NCBI GenBank assembly: GCA_964020085.1
Contig: OZ026603.1
Span: forward strand, 32,102,658-32,166,657
Direction of reading: 5' to 3'
Length of the DNA: 64,000 nt
DNA from: Micromussa lordhowensis
Taxonomy: Eukaryota; Cnidaria; Anthozoa; Scleractinia; Lobophylliidae
The notes under the pieces are model-generated. The model worked only from the letters and a program-made list of their open reading frames with translations. It was not told the origin of the DNA and ran no database searches. Made by a program: the position numbers and the translations under genes. Positions 25,401 through 38,237 of the stretch are shown here, in pieces (the stretch's first letter is position 1; every line of letters begins with the position of its first letter).

Positions 25401-28400
25401 ATTAAACAAGTGTCACACAACACTCTGTCACACTAAGTTCGTCCGCCATTACGGATAAAAATATCGACAACGAAAACAACGCAACGGATAAATCACTCCT
25501 ATTGAAAACCTTCAAATACAAGTCTTGACTGGTCAGGCCTTCAATGAAAGCCATAATTAAGTGACGACTTTCCTTTTCTGGACAGATATTTTTGTGTAAG
25601 TTTTCTTCACGGCGTGATCGATCGGCAGCCGGCGGCCGTGAACGACTGCATTTTCGATGTTCAAGTTTTCAAACGAAAGTGAACCTGTTCAGTCGAATTG
25701 CACAACATCAGCATTTTAAATAAATAGGTCTTTGAATACACAACGGACGGATATTTCATTGAACACAGACTATCCATATAGGTGGTCTCTACGGACTGCA
25801 TCTGGGCTTACTTCAAACATGTCAAATTACAGCGCGGGTCAATTTTGTCAACATTTACAAGATTACTGTTGTCATCAATTTGCGCTTTCCTCTTGATGCA
25901 CTTATTGCCGAAAGTTTGGGCTGAATTTCGTTGAAAAAACTCGGCTGAACATAAAAGAGTGACCATGCTATTTAAATAAAATTCAACGGATTGAAGCGAT
26001 GTAAAAGTCATAGATTTTCATTTAAAGTACGCACTTAAGCTTAACGTTTTTTACTTTATTAGTCACCTGCAGAAAATAAGCTTACAGTCGCTTATAGTGA
26101 GATATGCAAGCCGGGAGCCATTTACATCTCGCGGTGCACGAGTTTCGTTTTTGCTAAACTTGTTTAACCGTAGCTACCAAATCTCTTGACGTATGTAATA
26201 ATAATTTCAGTTTTGGTTAGAAAGAAACCTAGAACTGGACACTCCGCCCGGGCGTTAAATGATTAAATTGGCCTTCCGGCCGTACAAGTTAGTACAACAC
26301 TCACTCGCACCAATAAGCTTGTCCATGCGTGTTTTGCGGGTCTGGGCGGAAAAATTATAGAGAAGTTATTAAAATGTTTAAGATCAATGTCCTTGCGAAT
26401 AAATCTCGTGGTCCTTTCGGTTTTTAGTCAAAATTTATTGTTTTTGGGTAACGATAAAATCTGTCGATGAAATGAACAACATTACCAGCGCCGTCGGATT
26501 GAATACAAAATCTCAGACAGACCAAAAGGAAGCGGTAACCGTTTTTTTACTAGCTTGTACTTATACACAAATACAAGAAATTTGCAACAAACAATCCACT
26601 GAACGAAAATATCAGCTCTTCTCGGTTGACAATTTTTCCTTCAAAAAATGTCATGAGACCCCACCACACCGCGCCGCGAATTTCACGTGCAGAAAACTGC
26701 CGAGAATAGCGATCGAAAGATAACAAAATTTGCATATTTCTTCGGACTCTGTCACGGCTTAATTACTTCCAGTGGTTGGATAAATACATTTCCAAGAGTG
26801 AAATTGGTAAGCTTATGCTGTTATCAGCAGCTTGCTTTTTTTTCTTTTGGTATGAGGAGTTTTCAGCGACAGAGTTGGCACGATTGAAGCACCTTTGCTT
26901 TCCTTCACACAACGGACCCGAGTTTGACAGTTTGACAGCCACGAGTTTGATTGGACAGATTTTGGCAGTGAGATCTGTCTTTATTCCCAAAGGTTTTTCC
27001 GCCGTTTGAAAATCGCAACCACTTTTAATAACGTGATCACCTTATCATGACACTGGCAAGTGCAGAGGAAATGTTCGTCGAATTTCAACTTAACGCTACG
27101 ACAATCGAGATTTATTCGCAAGTCCGTTGAACGCAATCACTTTGATGACTTCTCCATTAGTTTTAGACCGGTCCGGAATTTGCAATGCAGTTGTAGTAAA
27201 AAGAACAGAGAGCGACTGAAAATGTGTGACTGCCCCGCTAAATTATGGAAGACATTAGTCAGGAAAACAAGAGTGATCTTGCAAAATCACTGACTAAAAA
27301 CGTCCAGCATTATCCGTTTACCGAAGGAGTTCGGGAGATCGCTTTGCGTATATGCTTGTGGTACATATGCACGAGGCCGAGGAAGTGATTGTAAAAGGAA
27401 AATCATCACTTATAGCGGTTCAAGTCACTGATGACTTATTCGCAAGGGCATTGAAAGATATTTAAAGGGCAAGATGAGTTTTAGAAGTACATTACGGTGT
27501 GATAAAGATGCATGGCTCCGGTGTTGTGTTCTTTACTTGTAAAGACCAAAAAGAAGAAGGTGAGATCATTCAGTTGTCTTCGTCAGTTTTGGTAACTGGC
27601 ATTATCGTTAATTAAAATAATTGTATGTTGATGCTAAAAAGTTGTCTATTCATTGCCGTTTTGATTAAGACTGCACCGGCCGATATTAGAGCGGTTGAAA
27701 GCTGTCTGACATTTTTCCCGCGCAAAACGCACGCGAGTGAGAATATACTGTTGTCCTGAGTTGAGCGAGTGTACCAACGGGTGCCTTTTGCTGTCTAGCT
27801 AGCTCTGAGATTTTCCCCACAAAACAAATATTCTAACATACGATAACGTTTCAAGAGGTTGGAAGCTACGGTTGTTTAACAAGTTTGGAACAAACGAGAT
27901 TGAAATACGAAAACCCCATCCACACGTAGTAATCTCTTGCATACCTCAGTGCAGCAGTGTAGCAGGTGACCGATTAAGTCTTGAGCTTAAGTTTAAACCA
28001 CTAGTCTGTACTGCAAATGAAAATCTAAAAAATCGTTTCATACCGTTGAATATTTCAAAAACACTACACTGCCAAACGCAGCAACACTCGGGTCCGTTGT
28101 GTGAAGGAAAGCAAAGGTGCTTCAATCGTGCCAACTCTGTCGCTGAAAACTCCTCATACCAAAAGAAAAAAAAGCAAGCTGCTGATAACAGCATAAGCTT
28201 ACCAATTTCACTCTTGGAAATGTATTTATCCAACCACTGGAAGTAATTAAGCCGTGACAGAGTCCGAAGAAATATGCAAATTTTGTTATCTTTCGATCGC
28301 TATTCTCGGCAGTTTTCTGCACGTGAAATTCGCGGCGCGGTGTGGTGGGGTCTCATGACATTTTTTGAAGGAAAAATTGTCAACCGAGAAGAGCTGATAT

Positions 28401-31400
28401 TTTCGTTCAGTGGATTGTTTGTTGCAAATTTCTTGTATTTGTGTATAAGTACAAGCTAGTAAAAAAACGGTTACCGCTTCCTTTTGGTCTGTCTGAGATT
28501 TTGTATTCAATCCGACGGCGCTGGTAATGTTGTTCATTTCATCGACAGATTTTATCGTTACCCAAAAACAATAAATTTTGACTAAAAACCGAAAGGACCA
28601 CGAGATTTATTCGCAAGGACATTGATCTTAAACATTTTAATAACTTCTCTATAATTTTTCCGCCCAGACCCGCAAAACACGCATGGACAAGCTTATTGGT
28701 GCGAGTGAGTGTTGTACTAACTTGTACGGCCGGAAGGCCAATTTAATCATTTAACGCCCGGGCGGAGTGTCCAGTTCTAGGTTTCTTTCTAACCAAAACT
28801 GAAATTATTATTACATACGTCAAGAGATTTGGTAGCTACGGTTAAACAAGTTTAGCAAAAACGAAACTCGTGCACCGCGAGATGTAAATGGCTCCCGGCT
28901 TGCATATCTCACTATAAGCGACTGTAAGCTTATTTTCTGCAGGTGACTGATAAAGTAAAAAACGTTAAGCTTAAGTGCGTACTTTAAATGAAAATCTATG
29001 ACTTTTACATCGCTTCAATCCGTTGAATTTTATTTAAATAGCATGGAACGTGACCAGCTTACAAGAGGCTGAGAAAAGTCGCACAGGTTGTGTGACAGTG
29101 TGATTCACTCAGATTAGCAAGTAAGCCTACTTCAAATCATGAAAAACTCTTTTTCCGAAAACTTTTTATGCCGAGAGAAAAGAACTTCTGATAACAGCAT
29201 AAATTTGCACTCTTTCAGCTGGAAGTTTATTTATCTAACGACTAAACGTAAACGTAACCCGCGTCGGCGAGGTCTCGTGGAAGTGTTGCGAGGCTTGATT
29301 ATCAAGCAAGAAGAGCTCTATTTTCGTCTAAAAAGCAAAAGTTACATGATTAATAACCAAGAATTGATGCCTTTTTCGCTTGATAACCTAAAAATGGTTT
29401 TTCATATTGTCCGTGGGTGGATTGTGCAACTCACGAAAGTGGACAAACAGCTTTGTTGAAAAAGAAAACCTATCACTCATTTTCGTCTGTGTGAGATTTT
29501 TTACGGGTTCAATCAGAACACGAAAGGCAACGCAGAACGCAGAAATCAGAACATTTCTCTGACTCCGGTAATTTTCGGTCTAAATCGACTGAAAGGCGGC
29601 GCGGATCGTGGTGTTGTTTATTTTAGACCGATCGTACCCAAAATAGATTTTAATCTCTTAGAAACATAGTTCTACGATTGTCCACCTTCATTGAAGTGTT
29701 CTGTTCTTGCTGTCTTCATATTTCTCAGTATTTTGAGAGAACAAGGCTCATCGTTATTTCGTTTAAAACTTCAAACATTGAACGAGCAATAGTCGCTCGC
29801 GGCTTTCACCATTCAAACGCTTCGGGAAAATTTAATCGAAAATCTTTCCCTGAATTAACTGTCGAAAAGGAAATTCATGCCTTAAAGTGTGATCGCTTAG
29901 CATATAAGAACAGTACACAAAAATAGTTTTTCACAATATTAAATAAGCTTAGCACTATTTTCTTTGTTCTGATATGCCGATTTCGGTAATAAGCTTACAT
30001 GTAAGGCGTCTAGTAGCCGTTGAACACTAACACCTAACTTACTGTGGGACGCTTTTGATTAATAAGCAAGAAAAACTAACTTTTTTGTTTAATAAACAAG
30101 AGTGCCTTGTTTAATAGGCAAAAAGTGTCACTTTTTTCGCTTAATAACCAAAAATGGCATTTCAAGTTTTAGTAGTTTCTCGGTGAAAAACCCCGCCGGT
30201 TTTGTTCAGATAAACTTTAATTCTCACTCTTTTATGTTCAGCCGAGTTTTTTCAACGAAATTCAGCCCAAACTTTCGGCAATAAGTGCATCAAGAGGAAA
30301 GCGCAAATTGATGACAACAGTAATCTTGTAAATGTTGACAAAATTGACCCGCGCTGTAATTTGACATGTTTGAAGTAAGCCCAGATGCAGTCCGTAGAGA
30401 CCACCTATATGGATAGTCTGTGTTCAATGAAATATCCGTCCGTTGTGTATTCAAAGACCTATTTATTTAAAATGCTGATGTTGTGCAATTCGACTGAACA
30501 GGTTCACTTTCGTTTGAAAACTTGAACATCGAAAATGCAGTCGTTCACGGCCGCCGGCTGCCGATCGATCACGCCGTGAAGAAAACTTACACAAAAATAT
30601 CTGTCCAGAAAAGGAAAGTCGTCACTTAATTATGGCTTTCATTGAAGGCCTGACCAGTCAAGACTTGTATTTGAAGGTTTTCAATAGGAATGATTTATCC
30701 GTTGCGTTGTTTTCGTTGTCGATATTTTTATCCGTAATGGCGGACGAACTTAGTGTGACAGAGTGTTGTGTGACACTTGTTTAATAAGCAAGAATACCTG
30801 CCATTCTTGCTTATTAAGCGAAAGTCACATGTTTAATAAACATGAAGTGCCACCTTTCTTGCTTAATAAGCAACCTTTCTTGCTTAATAAGCCAAAAATA
30901 ACGACTTTTTAGTTTAATAATCAAACTTGATGTGTCAAAATTGCTTATTAAACAAAAAAGACATGCAATTTGTTTAATACACCAAAAAAAATGGTGTCCG
31001 GAAACAATCTGACAGTCCGAAAACAATCTGACCCTTGTTTGGAGCTAATGACCACTATGTAAACCGTGCAAACCCATCAAAATTATTGTGGGGTTCTCTC
31101 TGATAATCTCGGGTGTTTTTCTTTATGGGAAAGATGAAGAATTAAAAGTTTAGATTAAGTTTCTTCAGTTTGCTGAGAGAGATATCTGATCACTCAACCT
31201 ATTATGTTTGGTTTTTTTGTTCCGTAGACTCTGAAACTGTACGGCTGCCTTATGAAGTAAGTCAAATAATTAAGGTTTTGAAAAACATTACCATTACCAT
31301 TTATTATTATCAGTTGAATTTTACAGAGTATGAAAACGTGTATACATGTTAACCACTTATGACAGATAGTAACGACATGTTTGTTTGATTCTTCAATAAA

Positions 31401-34400
31401 CAGGAGTCTGAATTCTTGGATTATCTTGATGCACAAGAGGTATGTAGTGAAGTGATTTTATAGTTTTAGTAGATCTCATCCTTACATCCACCATGTTAAC
31501 ACAATCACCTAGTTTTTACAGCCACTTATCATCAGGTGTTTCAATAATGCTTCCAGCAGGAGGGCAACTCGTTATTACCAGCAGGCAAAACTTTTTGAAC
31601 TGAACTTCGTGAAAAGAAAAACTTTCTCTGGATTGTCAAACCAGGCCGGTAAAATCATCCTCACAGCCAGTCAATTGCCAGTGACCGTCCCTTAATGAAA
31701 CCAGGCTGCTTAAGTCCAGTTGAAGACCTTAGTCAGTCATTTTTCTCTTTTTAAGCCTGCTAAGTTGGCCGCCACTTAATTGCATTAACCACAACAGACT
31801 TTCAATTGGTGCCTGGATCCAACTAGTCATAATATTTGATTGTAGAATGTTTTCTTTAACAAGGCTAACTTAAAGTCTTTAATTAACAACATACAGTAGA
31901 ACCCTGGAGTAACTCATACTTCCCACTGACTCGAACTAAGTCTCATTTCCCTTGGATTTGACCCTACTTTTCAGTCATTTTAACTTGGTTAACTCAAACT
32001 CAGATAACTTGAATTGCCTGCTATCTCGAACTAAATTTTGTTTCCCTTGATCACAATTATTTACCCCAATAACTCAAATTCTGTTTCATGTAACTCACCA
32101 CAGATGTCACCCCATTAGCTTTTCTTGTCGTGTAATCAGTAAAAACACTCAAAACTAACACTACAGCAAATTTGATTTTAATTACTGCAACCAACCATTC
32201 ACATATTTGACAGTCATTTCCCGATCTTATGAAAAGCCTGAAAGAAAAACTCAGGCCTGAACGGGCTTCAAACCCATGATGTCTGCAATACTTGTGTACT
32301 GTTCTACCAACTGAGCTATCAAGCCAACTGGGAGCTGGTTACATTGTCAGTTCGTAATATACCCATAGATGGTGAAGAATGCAAATGAATATATGAAAAA
32401 TCATACATTTGAAATGTGGAGAGAGATTTGAAGACATAGATGATCATCGCAGTTATATACACAACTTAAAATGTGAAACAAAAGCCTGAAAAAATTCAGG
32501 CCTGAACAGGATTTGAACCCTTGACCTATATAATATTATGTTCATATTCATATATTCATTACAAACTAACAAATGAATGTGACTGGTCAGCACCCAGTTG
32601 GCTTGATAGCTCAGTTGGTAGAGCACCACACCAGTATTGCAGAGGTCATGGGTTCAAATCCTGTTCAGGCCTGAACGTTTTCCAGGCTTAAATTTCACAG
32701 CTTCTTCACAGCTTCTTCTCTGCAGTTCAAATGTATTATCTTTCATATAATAATTTGCATAAGTTTTATTTGCACTGTACTGTATACCGAAGTGCTGAAA
32801 AATTAGTAAACTATCAATTTGAACCGACCCCGATAACTCAAACCCCCGCTAACTCAAACTGTTTTTTGTTTCCCTTCAGAGCTTGAGTTACCAGGGTTCT
32901 ACTGTAACAATACAATTTGCTGCACTGAACCAATTTCACATTACTTGTCCCTAATAACCACTCTCTATGTCATTTCCTTTCCAACCTCACATTTTCCACT
33001 TCCATTTTACATTCAGAATCCAAGCTCTCTTTTTCTAGTTGTATTCATTGTTTTGTGCTTAGTAATTCATCAAAGGTAAAAATTTGAAATTAAGTTCCAC
33101 ACCAGGGATATTTTATCCCAGGGATCTTGGATGTTAAAGAAATGGCAGTGATCAGGTGTGGATCAAAGTGCCGTTGGGCCGTCAGGGGCAAGTAGATTTG
33201 CCTGCTGGGCAGGCAACCTTTTATTCTCACTTGGTTGTATGGGCTAGGATCCAGGCAAGTTGTCTGACAAATAAAAAAAAAACTTGCTCAGGGCAAGCAA
33301 CATTTGAGAGCTTCTTGTCTGAAGGGCAAGCTGGAATTTTTTGGTCCTGGGTTATCATTGAAATGTTGAACGGAGTCCGCAAAAGCACCACAATATATGT
33401 TCTGTAAGCGTAGCTTGATTGGCATTGTCAAATTTTAATTTTTGACCTCTGGTGTATGTAGATACAAAATATTCTTAACCAAGTTAGCCCCAGTCATGCT
33501 CTTGACTTAACACAACAGAAGATGTGTGGATAACTCTGATAATGGCGGATTTAAACATCCCAGAATTTATGGAATTCATGCTGTGATGTTTGTTGTACGA
33601 TTTTCAGCTTCCGCCTATCCTGGTTGATCTGTTAGAAAAATCACAGGTATTCAGAAAAACATTTCCTACTTTCTTATTTGTGTGTAGTTAAAATAAAAAT
33701 AACTACTCTTGGCTGATTGAATCAGAGCAAAATTGTTTGTTAAATTAACATAGTTTCCTAATAATCATTTTTTCTTATTTTTAGCGTATTTTGCCACCTT
33801 ATGTGCATAATAATATTGTAGATTTATTTATAATGCAAAAAGTAACCTACACATTTACTTGACAATGACATCTGACTATGTCAAAACATTGTTTATTAAT
33901 GTCGCTAATTTTTGTGTTGAAAATATTCCCTCAAGGCTTACCGGTACTTATTCAATTTAGGTCAATAAAATTTTGGTTAAATTAGTGTTGTGTTTCTGTG
34001 ATTAATTGATTAAATAATGTCATTAATAAAAAATTAACTAAACGCATTTGAGCAGTTCATAAGAAGGAACAACTTAGTTGCCTGAGATAGTTAATTAATC
34101 AAAATACTAGTTTTTTTTTTCTGACATTATTTGAGTTATTGTGTTTGTCTGGTCATACGTCTGGAAGACGAGTCCAGAGGGAAAGGGCTTAAAGAGATCA
34201 TTCTGATCTTCAGATTAACAGGATATCCATTATTACCAGACGTACAATTCTTCTGAAATGGACCATCTGTCTCCACTTGAATTTACATTTAGATAGATAA
34301 GAAGGTTAAGGTTGCTGATCTTTTGTAAAAGAGTAGACGTGCTGTCGTCATGGCGGCAGATAGAGTGAGTGTGGGAGCCAGAAATATACCTAGACAGCCA

Positions 34401-37400
34401 GGTCCAAGTTTGATGAAAACAATCATTGCTTTTGACAGACTTGTTAAGTTAAAAATAGTATGTTGTGAAATCAGTTTTCCAAGGTGAAAATTTGAAATCT
34501 GTATTTTTTGTCCTCTTAATAGGACTAACACTGTAAGATCAGCTATAAATGCCTTCCACCTCTGCTTCCTTCCTGCCTTAACTCTTGTTCGAGATATCCA
34601 ATAATATTAATATGTTTTTTCAGGTGAAAATCATTTGATTGAGCCAACTGTTTTCAATTTCTGTTTCAGGCGAACATATTTTATAGTGGCTGTGTCATTG
34701 TTGAAGTTCGAGGTTATCGACACAGTCCTACAGGAAACACTTATGACAGCAACTATGTCTTACTTCGGCCCACTTACCAGGTAACATGCCAGGCTCACTT
34801 GGGAAGGGGGTTATGTGAACATGTTTTATTAGCAGTAGTTCTCAGAGAAACATCTGAGATGTGAGCTGGAACCTCTAAGCTGTTGATGTGTAGCACTAAA
34901 GACTTTTTTTAGCATCTCTAAACAATAACATCCAACCACAGATACTTGTACATGTTGTGACCGCCCATTTTTATATTTTTAAACCTTGCGAGAAATTTAT
35001 TAGATCACCAGAGGCTTATTATATTATGGTTACAATTAGCTATTATATTACCAGTCGAAAGAGGGGGGCTTATAAAATTATAAATATCCCTATGAGAAGG
35101 GCCTAATAATGCAAGTAGGCTAAGTACATTGTATAGAATGAAGCTGTTGATCAATAATACCCTTGAAGTTGGTACAATTTGGTCTTTTTCCTTTGTTTGA
35201 TCTACCTTATATTAATACCTTTATTAATAATATACATTATGTATAATAGCAAGTATACCAGAACAAAAGAAAAGATTGAATTGTACCAGGGGTAAAATTG
35301 AACTGCAGCATGGATTTAAAACATTTAAATGTAGAAACTTACCTTAAGAGAGACACCCGTGTCTAACTGAGGGACCTCCTTTTTGGTCAGAGAAAAACCA
35401 GAGAAATCTAGTACATACACCTGGTTAGGGAAAGATATATTAATTTTTTGTTGAAATCCAAACATTATTTAAAATGGTCAATGGAAAGGACCTTTTATTG
35501 GTTTCTGAACACACTATTGCAGCAGATTTATGTAAAACATAAACTGGATATTTTTCAGTAGATCATTCTTATTGCAGTCAGTGAGAATTGTATTTATTTG
35601 TCCCTAAAAAGCTATTGTGGAAAAGTCTTAAAACATTTTCTTCATGAATGATAGCCATATAAATACTAGTTATGCAATGCTTTCAAGTTGTATGCCATGC
35701 AATATCTCATTGTTCATGTGTATTTTCTCTTTAATCCTTTATATATGAGCCGCCAAAGAAAATGGTTATAAAATTTAACTATTTTATACACTGGCCAACA
35801 CATTCAATGTAGTGTACAGTGGGAAGGTTGAGTGTAATATGCCATCGAGTATACAACTGCTCTCCTGTATTCTGTTTGGCTCTATCTATGGCATGGTATA
35901 GGGCATAGCTTCAGAGATAGACAAAGTAGATAATAACTTATTATCTTTTCTTCGTTTTCTTAAGCTTTTGAGGTGGGAACCTGCTTGAATTGTTGGAGCT
36001 AGTTGGCATACTAACATAAACACTGATTCTGACATCCATCTTTCTGTCTCAGACCCTTGTGTGTGACATAAATGCTATGACACGGGAGTCTCCTGGCTGG
36101 ACAGAAGAGAGTAAATTAGTGCTGGAATCTCAGCTGTTACTGGCAACAGAAGGTCCACTGTGTCTTGATCCTTCAATAGAGGTTGCACAAGTGGCGAATC
36201 AGCTGCAATTCAATAAGAACAAGTTCCACACCCCTGGTATCAGGAGGTATGTGAACAACACCCTTCGCCCTTGAATGATTTCCACCTAGTTGTGGCTTAG
36301 TACGAATGTTTACCGCTAAAATGGCTGCCATTAGAATTACCCAATATCTGCTCCATAATAAGTACAAATGAATATCCTTATTGACTGCTCCCCCAGATTG
36401 GACTTTGTACCTGTCCAGTGACCTCTAGATTTCAAGTCTAATGCTCTAACCACTCGGCTGCTGCTGCTATTCATCTCAAAATTGACAGAATCTACTTGTC
36501 ATTTTACCCTTTGTTCCATTTAGGACTTAGAATTTTAAAGGTTTATGAATTTGAGCCATACTAGAGACATGCTTTCTATTTTATGCCACAGGAGCATTAG
36601 ACGACACTCACAAGCATTCCACAATAGGACAGGATTAATGTCATTGGGAAATGCACCATCACAACTTAAAGTTCTTGATTTTCTGTCAAATTACAAGAAA
36701 CCACAACCACCTGTCAATCTACGTCTTGCAAAGACACCGCAGACAACTGACACCTGGCGGCAAAAGCCTATAAACCTCTCTCCTCCTTCAAGGGTTGATG
36801 TAAGTACAATGATAGAGACTAATACATAGGCACGTGTAGATGTGGACTTCTTGTAGTGTTCAACTGAATATCTCAGAAGTGAGTGCAGTGAATGTGTGAG
36901 ATATAATGTTGAAGACTAATTCCATATCGACATGCAACCATGCATTATTTTGCAAATTTTATAAATGAACTAAACATTATGTTTTGACGATTTTCCGAAG
37001 ATTTCCGACTACTTTTGTAAAGTTGTCTATGGGCCACACAAACCTAAATTTCAGAACATTTTCCAAACATTTCCGAAGATTACTTAAGACTTCTGCGGAA
37101 GATCTGAAGATGTTTCGATCAGACATCAACAAATTTAAGAGTGCAGTTAACCCTAGATATGCCGCGGGCCGATTTTATCGGCCCATCGATTAACACCTAA
37201 ATTTGCCGCGGCCGATCTGATCAGCCTCTTGTTCTAAGCGCAGCTGTGATTGGTCAACTATTAAATATTGTCTTATAATTATTATCATGTAATGAACTTT
37301 ATTTAAAACTTTCCAGTTCAAGCTGCAGTTAGAAAACCTGTGGTGTACAAACCATGTTGATAGTTAGGATCAAAAGATAGACATTTTATGGATGCAGCTA

Positions 37401-38203
37401 ATTTGCATATTTTCCCTTTCATTGTTCACAGGATAAAACAACTTGTTTTTTTATCATATTGTAATTTTAAAATAATATTTTCCAGTGCTCTCATCCTTTC
37501 CCATTTGAAGAACTTTTAGATGATGCATAGTTAAGTTTTGTAGTCTCAACTCTTGCAGCTCACAATAGGGGCACAAATTTTTGTTTAATTTTATACAAAC
37601 GTAATTGTTGTTGCTGTGGCAACCAGGTTACCATGGAAACTGTAAGTTTGTTGATAATTTATTTCGTAAGCAGACAAGAAATTTGGTGACAATTAAAATG
37701 ATACCTTGTTTGTTGAGATTGGCCTACTGGTTGCTGAGTTATAACATTTTTCCTCCATGCATAACACATCTAGCCTAATTAAGTGCGGCAAAATTGGTAT
37801 ACCCCCAGGGAAAGTACGGCATATCTAGGGTTAAGGGTCATACCTGACTTCAAACATGACGTCCTTGTTTTTCATCACAGTGAAATTATGATCGTAATTT
37901 TACGCATGTAAAATTATGGCTTTTCTCAGGGCTGCAAATCCTAGTAAAACCCTGCAATTTATGTAATATATAATTAACAATTATTCCACAAGCATGCGTT
38001 GGATATGAGTTGGCTATTATCATCTCATATCCAACAAGGGCGAGTGGAATAATTGTTTTATTAAAACCCCCTGAAAAATATAGCAAACTAAACTTTAAAA
38101 AAAAATAAAAACGCCTAAAAAAAATCATGCATACGCTTACCATATTCGTAGAGCATGGTATAATGGCTCATAGCCCATGATGGCTAAGCCAATGAAAACT
38201 CTC

Positions 38204-38237
<34 letters not shown>

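Larger units (their letters stand above)
31894..32904. mobile_element. Mariner-like non-autonomous element (1.0 kb) carrying tRNA-like SINEs
   Basis: Ends CAGTAGAACCCTGG / CCAGGGTTCTACTG are flanked by TA (31892-31893 and 32905-32906), as for Tc1/mariner elements. Next to both ends are repeated AACTCAAA and GAACTAA-type phrases. The middle is occupied by inverted tRNA-like units. No transposase seen. Lies in SUPT20H intron 6. Confidence 0.75.

Noticed and set aside
29139..29459. 106-codon frame in the nested insert as a gene
   Set aside because: It contains the same repeated AATAAGCAAG-type text as the foldback ends and no recognisable fold or splice context.
32600..32671. Functional tRNA gene
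   Set aside because: The anticodon stem has mismatches and the base before the anticodon is not T; the unit occurs in inverted copies within a mobile element, so it is a tRNA-derived repeat.
33156..33407. 83-codon plus-strand frame in SUPT20H intron 6 as an extra exon
   Set aside because: The flanking exons (31404-31439 and 33608-33646) join in phase and match the family without it; the repeated GGGCAAG text looks like simple duplication.
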